A stretch of 64,000 nucleotides of DNA from Zanthoxylum bungeanum (GCA_019454045.1 SKCR01025335.1:310001-374000), one strand, 5' to 3'. Shown: positions 12,391 through 24,729, counted from the first letter of the stretch. Numbers and translations are program-made. Notes: a model not told the origin generated them from the sequence alone.

Positions 12391-12857
12391 TAGGAGGGAA
12401 AAAGCTTTTCACGGTTTTTGAAGAGTTTTTATCTAAAAAATTCATTTTGGTATATGATACATCATTATTGCTTTTCATTTGCTTCTCACGGTTTTTGAAA
12501 CAAAAAGAGAACAAGAAAATTGAAAAGTCTCACACTTCCTCTCCTTCTTGCTCACGCCGTGAGCTTCATCAAAGGGCAGAAAATTGTTTTCATCTTCTCC
12601 ATTTTTTGCTAGAACATTGAGGGATCAAAGGAGGTGATAGGGAAACAACCTTGGAGCTTGGAACACTTGAAGACATGAAGCTTCTCTCCATCTTCTTCTT
12701 GGCCGAAACTTCCACCTTGAAGACTCAAGGATTCTCTTCATCAATTTCGTCACAAGCTTTGTAAGTATGATTCCGCCATGCTTCAAGCTTTGCATGTATA
12801 TATATTTGTGTGTTTCATTGCTTATACTTTCTTTGGGACTAATAATAGAAACCAACA
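12386..12857 (+). repeat. 3' LTR remnant of element A (last 472 bp)
   Basis: It matches 6,545-7,016 almost base for base, including the AGGAGGGAAAAAGC start and the CCAACA end. It is joined directly to RT at a short AT-rich overlap, so a single deletion removed the 3' half of the internal region and most of this LTR. Confidence 0.9.
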
Positions 12858-14180
12858 CAGTCCACAAAGGATTAGTCATTAAATATCCCTAGTCAGAGTA
12901 TTATCGAGATTGGACATCGGTAATGCGTAAAAGACTAGTATTGCACTTGTGCACGTTGTGAGGGCATAACGGGCATAGTTCTCATATATTTAAGTATTGG
13001 ATACTTATGCAAGTGTAGTAGGAGGTTGTGTTTCACCGAGATAGTACGGGAAACAGCTTCGCTCTGGAGAGACCCCCTCGGAATCCCATTGGTAGTTTGA
13101 CTATGTGTCTATGGGAGTCCGACATCAGGGTAGGTGTATTTGGTCTTAACCTGAGACTTGCACCGCTAATGCTTATGACAATCAATATACTTTGGTTGAG
13201 GTCGTCCAGGGCTTTAACCGGTTCTGTGTACGCCAATACTGGGTATATTGAGAATCGTAGAGTATTGGGTGTGATGTCAAGACGGAAGTATCACTCCAGT
13301 CATAGTGGAGATGATGTCACGTAGGATACGGTATTAGTGCTCTTAAGTGTTGCGCGGCCATCGGGATATTATGACTAGGTCATGTATATCCGATAATAGA
13401 GACTAGTTACCAGACAACATCCGACATGTGCTTCGTCGTACAGGGCAGACACAGCTCCAGCCCCAGGCCTAGCACGTGACCATCCGATACTAGATCGATA
13501 TGCACTATACGATGTATACTACGCCTGATACAGATCAATATATTCCTGTAAGGATATTTCTGGAGAATTGGGTAGGCATGGCGCTTTGCTAGAAGCCAAC
13601 CTTGTCTTGTGAATCGGTAAAACGTAGTACTTGGTACGTATGTGTTCGGATAGTCCGAATACAATTTACTGCCAACATATCCGGAGATCTCATGGGTCGC
13701 TTCCCAATGATACCCGCTGATGACGTGATGACTCGCACTTTAATTAATCTGGGATTATTTCGATGAGAGAGAAAATTAATCTGGGATTAATTACGGAGAT
13801 ATTTTATCTGGGATAAATATCGTCTAAAGAGAGAGAACGCGATTAATTTGGAATTAATCGGTAAAATAAATTTAATAGTTAAATTTGATTTTTCTATTTA
13901 ATTTATTCGAATGGGCTAAAATTAATATATCGGATATATTAATATGAATTGGATTTCATTACGAAATTAAAGTCGGACTTTAATGCGAACGAACGAATTA
14001 ATTTAGAATTAATTCGTAAACGACGTTCGTAATATATTTGCGTCGCATCAATATTTAATTAAATTAGATTTAATTATTTAACGACGGAAGTTCGTTTAAT
14101 AATCGGATTAACGGAACCGAGCCGCGGCAAATGTTCGTAGAGATATTTGAATTTTGAATTCAAATATGTGGGGCCCATGT

Positions 14181-14200
14181 GTGGTAGGTGTACCTACCAC
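14181..14200 (+). promoter_or_regulatory. 20-bp palindrome of ACCTACC (AC-element) motifs in LTR B
   Basis: GTGGTAGGTGTACCTACCAC is a perfect palindrome holding ACCTACC on both strands; another ACCTACC lies at 14,241-14,247. The TATA box follows at 14,285. ACCTACC matches plant MYB-binding AC-I elements. The 3' LTR has the same palindrome at 22,169-22,188. Confidence 0.55.
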
Positions 14201-14284
14201 CCAACTACCTTGTTTTACTTTTGGAAAACCATTTACCCACACCTACCAAGTTTAGGGTAAAAGGTGAAATGGTTTTACCTAAAG

Positions 14285-14292
14285 TATATAAA
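14285..14292 (+). promoter_or_regulatory. TATA box of the element B 5' LTR
   Basis: TATATAAA sits about 460 bp before the LTR end and is followed by TCTCTCTCTACAC, a plausible start region. The 3' LTR carries the same TATATAAA at 22,273-22,280. The hairpin chain therefore lies upstream, in U3. Confidence 0.65.
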
Positions 14293-14753
14293 CAAAAATC
14301 TCTCTCTACACTTTAATAATATTATTATTCATTAGATGGATTTTAGTAAACCCTAGACAACTCTCTCTCTCCTCCCATCTCCTTCATGTTCACGCCCAAA
14401 GGCCAAACTCACTGTTTTTGCTGCTGAAAATGTGAGCAGTGAGGGAAATTTTTGTGGATTTTGTGGCAAGATCCAAGTGCTAGTACACTTCTAAGAGCAT
14501 ACGAAGGTGTTAGGGAAACCCACCCACGAGCCGGGAATCGTTAGACGAAGATTGAAGCTCCAATCTCAGCTCAAAACTGAATTTTCCAGGCAATGGACTG
14601 CACTGCAGTGGGCGGGAAAGGAGGGCAAAATCATTTTGTTTGTTGCCAATCGTCTCAACCGATCGATGTGAAGTATTCCGCTACCTCCTGTTGATGTATT
14701 CACACATGTTTTCATGCTTGTTATGATCTTGGGACCTAGAATAAAACCAACAA

Positions 14754-14767
14754 TGGCATCAAGAGCC
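14754..14767 (+). promoter_or_regulatory. Primer-binding site of element B (variant)
   Basis: TGGCATCAAGAGCC follows the LTR. It departs from the usual TGGTATCAGAGCC at several bases; the first 13 bases of the same variant are present in element J (58,756-58,768, minus strand). Confidence 0.7.
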
Positions 14768-16994
14768 TAGGTTCAAGCATGAAACTTTTAGGGCTAAAAT
14801 TGGGTAAAATTGATTTGAGCATGATTTGATTAAATTGGATTTTGAATATGCTTAAATCATGTTGAATTGAAGATGATTTGGATCAATTTCAAGAAATTAT
14901 GTTTGGAACAAATTTCCCCTAAATTGATGTGTTGGCCGAAATCTTAGGGTTTCATATTTGATCTTGGAATTTTTGATTTTGATTCATTGGATGAGTGGGA
15001 ATCATGTAGATAATGTTAATTTGAGATTGAATTGGATTGAATTTTGAATTGAACAAAAATCCCTAAATTCCTTACTTGGCCGAATGCATAAAGCCCTTTA
15101 ATGTCTTGGAATTTTGATTTTTTAATTCATTGGATGTGTTGGAAATCATTCGGGATAAGTTAATATCGATTGTGAAATTAATTGGATTGAATTCGAATCG
15201 GATAAAAAGTCCCTCCTTGGCCGAGACATGTAGCATGGTTTGGGGTTGATTTTTCATTAATGTATGTGGACATGTGATGATGATGAAAAGCATGATTAAT
15301 TGGACTAATTTGATGTTTTGGAATATTGATTTGGGTGATTAATCATGATATACACTTAGGTAATTAAATTGGAAATTTGGAATTTGGTAATTTAATTAAT
15401 TGGGCCTTAAAATTTGATTTGGGCTTTTAAAGTTGTAAATGGGCTTATTGGGCTTTGTTGTACAAAGTTGGGTTTAGGCAAATTGGATTGGATCCAATTG
15501 GGCCCAAAACCACTTCCTTAAAGCCCAAATGTGACTTATAAACCTTTAAAGTTTAATTGGGCCTAATGGGCCAAAATTGATTTCTTGGCTTATGGGGTTA
15601 CTCCTTGATTGGGCTTTGGTTGCCAAAGCCCATGCCTTAAAGAAATTAATTTAAAGCCCATTGGACTTGAATTAAATTGACGTTGGACGTTAATCGGGCT
15701 TTGAGACCCGTAACGATTAAATTTGGAATTTAAGTCGTAAAAGGTTTATTAATAAAGTGTAATATTTAATTTGGAATTAAATAGTGAATTAGTATTAAAT
15801 ACATATTAAATTGGATTTAATGTTGTAGTTTAATTTAATTCGAGAATTCGTACTTTGAGTACTTATTCGCAAAACGAGTTTTGACTCGCGCAAAATCAAA
15901 TCGTTGTTTGAACATTGGATGATCACTAATTATCAGATTAATTAATTTGATTAGATTGATTGATAACATGCTTGTGTGAATACATGGTTGTGATGAATGA
16001 ATAATGTATATCGGATGGATATTAGTCGGGGGGGCAATTTTGGAAATTGTTGTAATAAATTCGATTTATTAAATTGGACCTGCGTGTCCAGCCTTATCAC
16101 CTCTATTCTCTTTGTATTCTCTCTCACCTATTCCCCTCAATGTAAATGAGGTTTCTTTAGAAGTGTAGTTTAACGGGTAGAAGTAATACAAGTGCTAGTT
16201 TGAGAGAGAAAGGGAGAGATTTGATCTAGGATCAATGTGTTAAGTATCCATCCGCATATCATTATTATTTATTTTCATATGCGCTTTATTATGTGTTTAG
16301 AATGCATGTTTAAGGGTGTATGATGATGAGACCTAAACAAAGATAATAAATTGGTAGCCAATTTGCACGCGAAAAACCCTCATCAAATATCATGCGTTTT
16401 TCCTTCCATTGAGTGATTCTTACTCAAGATCCGAGACTGGCATTGGGTTGTTGGCCAAAGTCAAGCCCTTTGTCCGTCGAAGATGTGTTTGAATCACGAG
16501 AGTTTTGTTCTATATTGGTGTCTTGTCCAAGTTGTGGTTTGTTGGCCAAAGTCAAGACCACTTCTTGTCCATCGACATTGATTACGAAGCTTTCCATGGT
16601 CAATGGGTCGCGCTTGACTGGGATCATTAGGTTTGTTGTGCCAAAGCCAAGGCTTAGTTGATTCAGAGGAAAAAGGTTAGGTAATACATTGGATGTATTG
16701 GCATATATAAGATATATGTTTAGGATTTGGATATCCGCCTACTGGATCTAGGAATTGGATTAGATCCAATTGATCTTTGAGATCTACCTAGTTAATTATC
16801 ATACAATTTGTTGGCCAAAGTCAAGATTGTGTGATATTTAACGGGATCCTAGCCCACTAGGAAACACGGTTTCCCGAGTACTCGACAGAGGGTTAGAGGC
16901 TCGCCGAAAAATAGTGGGAGGCAAGAATTGAATTTGCAATATTCGTTTAATTACTTGCCATACGCGCTCATTCAAATTATTCGTCATATAAATT

Positions 16995-17262
16995 AAATGT
17001 TAGTTGGACTAATATTTAAATTGTTGTTTTAATAAGCAGTTGGACTGTATTATAGTTGATTATATAATTGGATTATAGTAATCAATATATTTGAATTAAT
17101 TAATTTACAGTTGATTTTATAATTGGATTATAGTAATCAATGTAATTGAGGTTAATTGATTTAAATTATATTTGATTGTATAGTTGGACTATAATAATCA
17201 ATATAATACATAGTACCACGAATCGTTGATTAAATAGTTGGACTATTAGAATCAAGATGAAT
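16995..17262 (+). repeat. TTGGACTA minisatellite-like block (element B)
   Basis: Six units of the form AGTTGGACTA or AATTGGATTATAG occur near 17,001, 17,038, 17,067, 17,117, 17,179 and 17,236, alternating with AGTAATCAAT-type spacers. The block stands where gag begins in element A. Confidence 0.75.
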
Positions 17263-17569
17263 GAAAGATTAGTGTTAAAACATAATCCTAGGTGAAAATG
17301 TATTTAAACGACTATATTTTAAATTGGGAATAATTTCAGGATGGTCCTGGAAATAAATAATAAGTTACTTTATTTGATAAAATAACCTATTATGCCTAAG
17401 CCAGGAATTAAGCAAATAGAGCATAATCTTTGGAAGATTTATGTGATGATAACTTAAGTGCTTAATTCGATATACTTGTCATAAATCTATGATTAGATTT
17501 AAGAAGTATTGAAATTGCAATAAATAACTCTTGGAGGGTTAAAGACTATTCTCGAGGAGATAAAGTCAA

Positions 17570-20500
17570 ACTTTGCAATTAGGTAAGTGGCGCAAGGCGC
17601 ACCATACTTCAATATTCTAGAAACCCAAGGCTTGGCCAAAGGCTTCTGAATATTTGAAAGGGCAAAGGCAAAATCATTATGATCTTCTGGGAAGATAAAT
17701 GACATATCCTAAAGTGACTGCCGTTTGGATATGGCAGACACGAAGGAATTAAAGAAAGGGCAAGGCTCTGACTTTAAGAATGTTTGTCAATATTATGTCT
17801 ATTACTAGTATTAAAATTGGATTTTAAAATACTTAGTATGGTACATAAATTATATGGATTGATGTTCAGAATCTGCTGTGAGCAGGATACTGACTTCAAG
17901 CTGAGATTAATCTGCGAATCGGAAACAGGATGAAAGTCGCTGTTTCGACCGTAGAACCCTAAGTTTAGGAACTACCTTTTGGGTATGTACTTAAATTAGG
18001 AACTGTTATAATGTAACTAGTTTGACTAGAAACATTATCTTTATATCAGTGTTTAATCCGTTGCGGATAGACCTTTATATTCTAGAACACTAAAGTGTTT
18101 CATTATATAAAGAATGATATTAAGATAAACACATTAGATGTGAGTAACAGAATTTATATTTTGAATATAAATAAATCTCAAACATATAAAATGACAAATA
18201 TATAGCTCAAACTGATTTGATCAGTAGAGACTTATTTGTGGCATTGTTGTCTGGGACACAATTAAACAAGACTCGTATATCCACGCTTTTGAAGAGTGGG
18301 TACTAGGACTGATTTGACTATTCAAATAAAGTCTACGAATCTAGTTTACTAGGTAAAGTACCTGAAACGTATTTACTTGGTAATAGTAATAGTGCCATCG
18401 ATCTGTTAGCCCTATTCATAGTGAAGTAAGTGGGCCCATATCTAGCAATACTAGATATGAATATGAATATTTCGTGACCTTAACGGATGTGGCATCACAT
18501 TATGGTTATGTGTTTCTTTTGAAGAACACAAATCGATAACTTTTAGAGTTTCGACACGAAGTAGACAAACAGATCGTCTAAAGTATTAAACCATCGCGGT
18601 AAGACCGTAATGGAAAATACTTAAGCAGTAAGTTTCAAACATACGTGAAAGAGTATAGTATTCTTTCAATGAGGACTCCTCCTAGACATGTCAGTTTGAC
18701 GGTGTGTCCGTACGGAGAAACCGAATTTTGTTGGACATGATAAGGTTAATCATGAGTCGCTCTGAGCTACCATTTCCTTCAACGGATATGCATTAACAGT
18801 GCAATACTTATTTAAAATAAGGTTCCATATAAATCTGTTTGACAGATATCATATTAGATATGAACAGGAAAGAAACCGGGTTTCTCATTCCTGATGATTT
18901 GGGTATGCTAGGCATATGTTTGGATGATACCAAACTAAAACCCAAATAGGATAAGTGCCAATTAGGTCATCCTAGGGATACCATAAGTATAGTACTTATA
19001 TCTCACGAGAGAACAATGTTATTGTTGCTCACCATGCGGTTTTCCTAAGAGGAATACCGATATGCAGTGGTAAGTGGGAGGATGGTATAACTCGATGAAA
19101 GTCGGAGTAATACTGTTCAAGGCACGAAGTCCTTAATGGAACACAGATAGTTCATCAAGGATGAAACTATACCATTAATCTTCGAATACACAAGAACCGC
19201 GTAGATCAGAGAATCAGAAAACAACCTGGGGTATGGGTTTCTGATCTCACCTCATAAAGATGTCAATCTTATTAAGGTAGACCAACCGACTACGTTTGAG
19301 GAAGTGATACAAGGTATCGACTCCCTATTATGGCAAAGTGCCATGAGTCCAAAATGGATTCCATGTATACCAACTATGTTTGGACACTAGTTGATGTACC
19401 ACAAGGCATTATGCCTATTGGTATAGTATAAGTCTTCAAGGAAGACATACATGGATGGCAACATACCAACGTATAAAGCTAGGCTTTTAACGAAAAGGTA
19501 TCGTTATCAACATTGTGTTGATTACGGTTCAACCTTTTACCTGTTGCCACGGTAAATCCATTTGGATGAATGCTTGCTGATACTGCATATTTCATTTATG
19601 AAATGTGTCAGTTGAAGATCAAAATCGCTTTCCTTAAACGGAAACCTTTTGGAGGATGTTTATAACATCCTGACGATTTTGTCGTACCTAAACCAGCAAA
19701 CTAGGTTTGCGGGTTGTTCGATCCATGTTTGGATTGAAGCAAGCATAATGTTCTTGGAGCTGACGTTTTGATGTAATCATAATGGTGTATGATTTAATTC
19801 AAAACGAAAATAATTCTTGTGTATATAAGGAGGTTAGTGGGAGCGCACTGACAATGAATGTCATGTATAAAATAATGATAATATATGTCATTTCTTGGAA
19901 ATGATATTCCCATAAAACAATCGGCGAAAGCTTGGCTTTCGAGATAATTCTCCGTAGAATTCTTAGGAGTAACAACCTTTATTCTAGGAAAATAAAGATC
20001 TATTGGGATAGATTTAAAGTTGTTAACACTCTCTGAGAAATTGTACATTTAAAATGTACGTGACCTGGTGTCTCATACGCTTTGAGCGTATGGAGACACA
20101 ATCAGACCAATCCGAGTGATAGTCACTGGATTGAAGTTAAGAACATCCGTTAGTATCTCAGAGAACTAAGGATGCTGTCTTAGTCTATGGAGAAGGAGAA
20201 CTTGAAGTGACTGGGATCGCTGTAGCAAGTTTCCAAACCGATAAAGACGACTATAAGTCGCAAACGGTACTATAAAGTTTGAATACCGGAACAGTGAGCT
20301 GGAAATCTTCCAAGCAAGATATTGTTACCATATAAACAACAAATACGGATTATTGCTGCAGCTGAGGCAGCAATAGAAGCCATTTGGGTCGATAATAAAT
20401 CTAATTAGATTAGATATAGTTCTGTTAGCGGCTGAGCTAGGCGTCAGCACAGGCTAAAGAATTAATGGTCTCATCAACGATCCAGATATATACTTCGATA

Positions 20501-20655
20501 TTCATCTGATTCGTTCGGATCATACATCGTGGCGATGTGATGATCGTATAAATCGCGTCAGACGATAATCATGTAAATCCGCTGACGAAAACCTTTTCTC
20601 AGCAATTTGAGCGAACCGTACATAGTTCGGGTGTTAGGCACTCGAGTGACTGGCT
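17570..20655 (+). pseudogene. Decayed copia gag-pol of element B
   Basis: Remnants in order are the gag end (17,570-17,790), protease (about 17,890-18,060), integrase (18,220-18,800; core near 18,425), RT (18,870-19,800) and RT C-terminus with RNase H (20,050-20,650). No long frame survives. Relative to A and H it has two diagnostic lesions: a 37-bp deletion at 17,713/17,714 that removes the zinc-knuckle codons (shared with J), and an RNase H segment at 20,437-20,447 where 37 bp of H (including the catalytic D-N-N codons) are replaced by 11 bp (shared with C, E and J). These predate the insertion of B. Confidence 0.88.
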
Positions 20656-20662
20656 ATAGGCC

Positions 20663-20673
20663 AAGTGGGAGAT
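20663..20673 (+). promoter_or_regulatory. Polypurine tract of element B
   Basis: AAGTGGGAGAT directly before the 3' LTR is the expected plus-strand primer site. The same tract stands before the LTRs of C and H, and in reverse next to the LTR of J. Confidence 0.85.
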
Positions 20674-23600
20674 TGTTGGACAATTATGACCCATAGCGTC
20701 ACTATTTGTACAGATCATGGTGTTGTTGTACAAATTAACTATGTGACAAAGGAGATTGCTATCTTCTTATCATTTGTGATTAGATCACCTTAGATATATA
20801 AATGATAGGAGGTCCCTATGATTAGTTCCTGGATTGAGAATGATATGAGACAGTATCAGTCCACAAAGGATTAATCATTAAATATCCCTAGTCAGAGTAT
20901 TATCGAGATTGGACATCGGTAATGCGTAAAAGACTAGTATTGCACTTGTGCACGTTGTGAGGGCATAACGGCATAGTTCTCATATATTTAAGTATTGGAT
21001 ACTTATGCAAGTGTAGTAGGAGGTTGTGTTTCACCGATGGTACGGGAAACAGCTTCGCTCTGGATAGACCCCCTCGGAATCCCATTGGTAGTTTGACTAT
21101 GTGTCTATGGGAGTCCGACATCAGGGTAGGTGTATTTGGTCTTAACCTGAGACTTGCACCGCTAATACTTATGACAATCAATATACTTTGTTTGAGGTCG
21201 TCCAGGGCTTTAACCGGTTCTGTGTACGCCAATACTGGGTATATTGAGAATCGTAGAGTATTGGGTGTGATGTCAAGACGGAAGTATCACTCCAGTCATA
21301 GTGGAGATGATGTCACGTAGGATACGGTATTAGTGCTCTTAAGTGCTGCGCGGCCATCGGGATATTATGACTAGGTCATGTATATCCGATTATAGAGACT
21401 AGTTACCAGACATCCGACATGTGCTTCGTACGGGGCAGACACAGCTCCAGCCCCAGGCCTAGCACGTGACCATCCGATACTAGATCGATATGCACTATAC
21501 GATGTATACTACGCCTGATACAGATCATATATTCCTGTAAGGATATTTCCGGAGAATTGGGTAGGCATGGCGCTTTGCTAGAAGCCAACCTTGTCTTGTG
21601 AATCGGTAAAACGAGTACTTGGTACGTACGTGTTCGGATAGTCCGATAACCGAATTTACTACTGCCAACATATCCGGAGATCTCATGGGTCGCTTCCCAA
21701 TGATACACCGATGACGTATGACTCGCACTTTAATTAATCTGGGATTATTTCGATGAGAGAGAAAATTAATCTGGGATTAATTACGGAGATATTTTATCTG
21801 GGATAAAATATCGTCTAAAGAGAGAGAACGCGATTAATTTGGAATTAATCGGTAAAATAAATTTAATAGTTAAATTTGATTTTTCTATTTAATTTATTCG
21901 AATGGGCTAAAATTAATATATCGGATATATTAATATGAATTGGATTTCATTACGAAATTAAAGTCGGACTTTAATGCGAACGAACGAATTAATTTAGAAT
22001 TAATTCGTAAACGACGTTCGTAATATATTTGCGTCGCATCGATATTTAATTAAATTAGATTTAATTATTTAACGACGGAAGTTCGTTTAATCGGATTAAA
22101 CGAACCGAGCCGCGGCAAATGTTCGTAGAGATATTTGAATTTTGAATTCAAATATGTGGGGCCCATGTGTGGTAGGTGTACCTACCACCCAACTACCTTG
22201 TTTTACTTTTGGAAAACCATTTACCCACACCTACCAAGTTTAGGGTAAAAGGTGAAATGGTTTTACCTAAAGTATATAAACAAAAATCTCTCTCTACACT
22301 TTAATAATTATTATTATTCATTAGATGGATTTTAGTAAACCCTAGACAACTCTATCTCTCTCCCATCTCCTTCATGTTCACGCCCAAAAGGGCCAAAACT
22401 CACTGTTTTTGCTGCTGAAAAACGTGAGCAGTGAGGGAAATTTTTGTGGATTTTGTGGCAAGATCCAAGTGCTAGTACACTTCTAAGAGGCATACGAAGG
22501 TGTTAGGGAAACCCACCCACGAGCCGGGAATCGTTAGACGAAGATTGAAGCTCCAAATCTCAGCTCAAAATTTGATTTTCCAAGGCAATGGACTGCACTG
22601 CAGTGGGTGTGGAAATGGAGGCCAAAATCATTTTGTTTGTTTGTTGCCGTATCGTCTCTGTTGGTTACTATAATTAGTCCCAAGGAAAGATTTAAGCAAT
22701 AGAAATACATAATCATACATGCAAAGCTTGAAGGAATGGCGGAAACATACTTACAAAGCTATGTGACGAAAATGGTGATGAGGATCCTTGAGCCTCCAAG
22801 GATGAAAGTTTCGGCCAAGCAAGAAGATGGAGAGAATCTTCAAATCTTTGAGTATTCCAACTCCAAATGCGTTTCCCTCATCACCTCTTTTGTTCCTTGC
22901 TTGTGCTAGCAAAAATGGAGAATGAGAAAACAATTTTCTGCCTTTGTATATGCAGCTCACGGCGTGAGCAAGAGAGAAAAAGAGGAGAGTGTTTCACTTT
23001 TTAATTTTGTTTCCTTTGCATGCCAAAAACGTGAGACCCAAAGGAAATGAAAAGTGATATGATATCTAATACCAAAAGATTTTTAATGCAAAAAATCCTT
23101 CAAACCGTGCATGGCTTTCCCTCCAAAATGAAATTCATCATTTGCCATCATTACCACACACTTTGAGATTAGAGACAATGTATCATCCCTCAAAGGTGAC
23201 TAGATACATCCACCATCTATTCGTATTAAGTAATGAGATATCGCGATGTGATTTGCGATATCACTCGATTCAAAATACGAATGTGTCCGCAAGCACTTTC
23301 GGGCTCGGTTTCGTTAATTCCGAATTAACGAATTTCCGTCGCGACGTGATTTAAATATTACGCCTTGCGAAATTACTATTCAGTTCGCTAATGAATTAAT
23401 TCTAAATTAATTCGTTTGCCCGAATTAAAATCCGATTTTAATCCGCGTCGAAATCTAATTTCGTTAATAATATATCGAATATATTATTTTATACGATTAA
23501 TTCCAAATTAATCGATCTCTCTCTCTCTCCTAATAAGGCATTTATCCAAGATAAAGTTTCTCCGCAATTAATCCAAGATTAATAAGGTTCGAATCAAACG

Positions 23601-24729
23601 TCATAGGTGAATCTTCAGGAAGCGACCAAGAGATCTCCGGATATGTTGGCAGTAAATGCGGTCGTTGGATAATCCAAACACGTACGTACCTCGTACTACG
23701 TCTTTACCGATTCACAAGACAAGTTTGGCTTCTAGCAAAGCGCCATGCCTACCCAATTCTCCAGAAATATTCTTACTGGAATATAAGATCTTTATCAAGC
23801 GTAGTATACCGCAGTATCGCGTATATCGATCCAGTATCGGACGATCACATGTTAGGCCTGGGGCTGGAGATTGTCTGCCCGTACGAAACAATATCGGATA
23901 TCAAACAACTAGTCTCTTTAAATCGGACAATCCTGACCTGGTCATATTGTCCCGACGGTTGCAACCTTTTATAGAGGACTAGTTCTGTATCCTGCGTGAT
24001 CATCATCTCCATATGTCTGAAGTGATAATTCCATCTTGACATCACATCCAGTACACTACGATTCTCGATAAACCCAGAAGAGGCGTACACAGAACCGGTT
24101 AAAGCCCTGAACCACCAAAACCAAAGTTTACCGATTGTCGCAAGTACTAGCGATGTAAGTCTCAGGTTAAGACCATATACACCTACCCTGATGCGGCCTC
24201 CCATAGACATGCAGACATACTACCAATGGGATTCCGCGGGGTCTATCCAGAGCGAAGCTGTTTTCCGTACCATCGGTAAAACACAACCTCCTACTGCACT
24301 TGCATAAGTATCTAATACTTAAATATATGAGAACTATGCCGTTGTGCCATCACAACTCGCACAAGTGCAATACTAGTCTATTCCGCATTATCGATGTCCG
24401 ATCTCGATAACACTCCGACTAGGGATATTTAATGATTAAACCTTTTATATTGATACTGTCTCATATCATCTCAATACGGAACTAATCATATGGACTTTTG
24501 CCATTAATAAATCAAAGTAAATAATTTTACAAAACGACAAAAGGGCAATTTCATTATCGCATAGTTAATTTTGTACATAACACAATATCATTTACAAAAC
24601 AGTGACGCTATGGGTCATAATGTCCAACAGTCTCAACCGATCGATGTGAGTATTCCGCTACCTCCGTTGATGTATTCACACATGTTTTTCATGCTTGTTA
24701 TGATCTTGGGACCTAGAATAAAACCAACA
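20674..24729 (+). repeat. 3' LTR of element B, interrupted by solo LTR F
   Basis: The LTR starts TGTTGGACAATTATGACC and ends AAAACCAACA. F occupies 22,659-24,629; without F the LTR is about 2.1 kb and matches the reconstructed 5' LTR closely. A TATATAAA box lies at 22,273-22,280, and the hairpin chain at about 21,735-22,010. Confidence 0.92.
22659..24629 (-). mobile_element. Solo LTR F (A-type LTR), minus strand, in the 3' LTR of B
   Basis: It starts TGTTGGTTAC and ends GTCCAACA, flanked by TSD GTCTC (22,654-22,658 and 24,630-24,634). The empty site is preserved in the 5' LTR of B near 14,655. At 1,971 bp it matches LTR A (1,974 bp) in reverse orientation. No internal sequence is present, so it arose by recombination between the two LTRs of an inserted element. 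Confidence 0.93.

Larger units (their letters stand above)
5043..12857 (+). mobile_element. Element A, Ty1/Copia retrotransposon with open gag, 3' part deleted
   Basis: A starts TGTTAG at 5,043 and ends CCAACA at 12,857, flanked by TSD CAGTC (5,038-5,042 and 12,858-12,862), inside the 5' LTR of B. The order is LTR, PBS, long leader, gag, protease, integrase and RT, the Ty1/Copia order with integrase before RT. At about 12,386 the RT is fused directly to the last 472 bp of the 3' LTR; the rest of RT, RNase H, the polypurine tract and about 1.5 kb of LTR are missing. The leader is about 2.5 kb. I do not assign the copia lineage. Confidence 0.93.
12858..14752 (+). repeat. 5' LTR of element B, remaining 1.9 kb
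   Basis: It starts with the second TSD copy CAGTC and continues the LTR broken at 5,042. It corresponds closely to 20,854-22,658 plus 24,630-24,729 of the 3' LTR, and ends AAAACCAACA before the PBS. It contains the hairpin chain (about 13,741-14,020), a promoter-like region and C/T-rich tracts after the TATA box. Confidence 0.92.
14753..17569 (+). other. Untranslated leader of element B
   Basis: AT-rich, without a supported gene. It contains repeated CTTGGCCGA phrases (14,930-15,225), a dense block of TGGGCC/TGGGCT (15,400-15,710), TTGTTGGCCAAAGTCAAG copies (16,448, 16,541, 16,810) and the TTGGACTA repeat block at 16,995-17,262. The region that would encode most of Gag is missing or unrecognisable. 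Confidence 0.75.
4858..24729 (+). mobile_element. Element B, full-length non-autonomous Ty1/Copia retrotransposon hosting A and F
   Basis: B begins TGTTGG at 4,858 and ends CCAACA at 24,729, flanked by the 5-bp TSD ATTCA (4,853-4,857 and 24,730-24,734). Removing B rejoins the leader of D. The 5' LTR is 4,858-5,042 plus 12,858-14,752 (split by A), the internal region is 14,753-20,673, and the 3' LTR is 20,674-22,658 plus 24,630-24,729 (split by solo LTR F). In stretches compared by eye the two LTRs differ by only a few substitutions and small indels, so insertion looks fairly recent, yet the pol region is thoroughly decayed. This implies that B was mobilised by proteins made elsewhere. Confidence 0.92.

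Noticed and set aside
12625..12879. Minus-strand frame repeated at 6,784-7,086 and 12,625-12,879
   Set aside because: It is the same LTR A segment seen twice; it has no domain and crosses the element border at 12,857.
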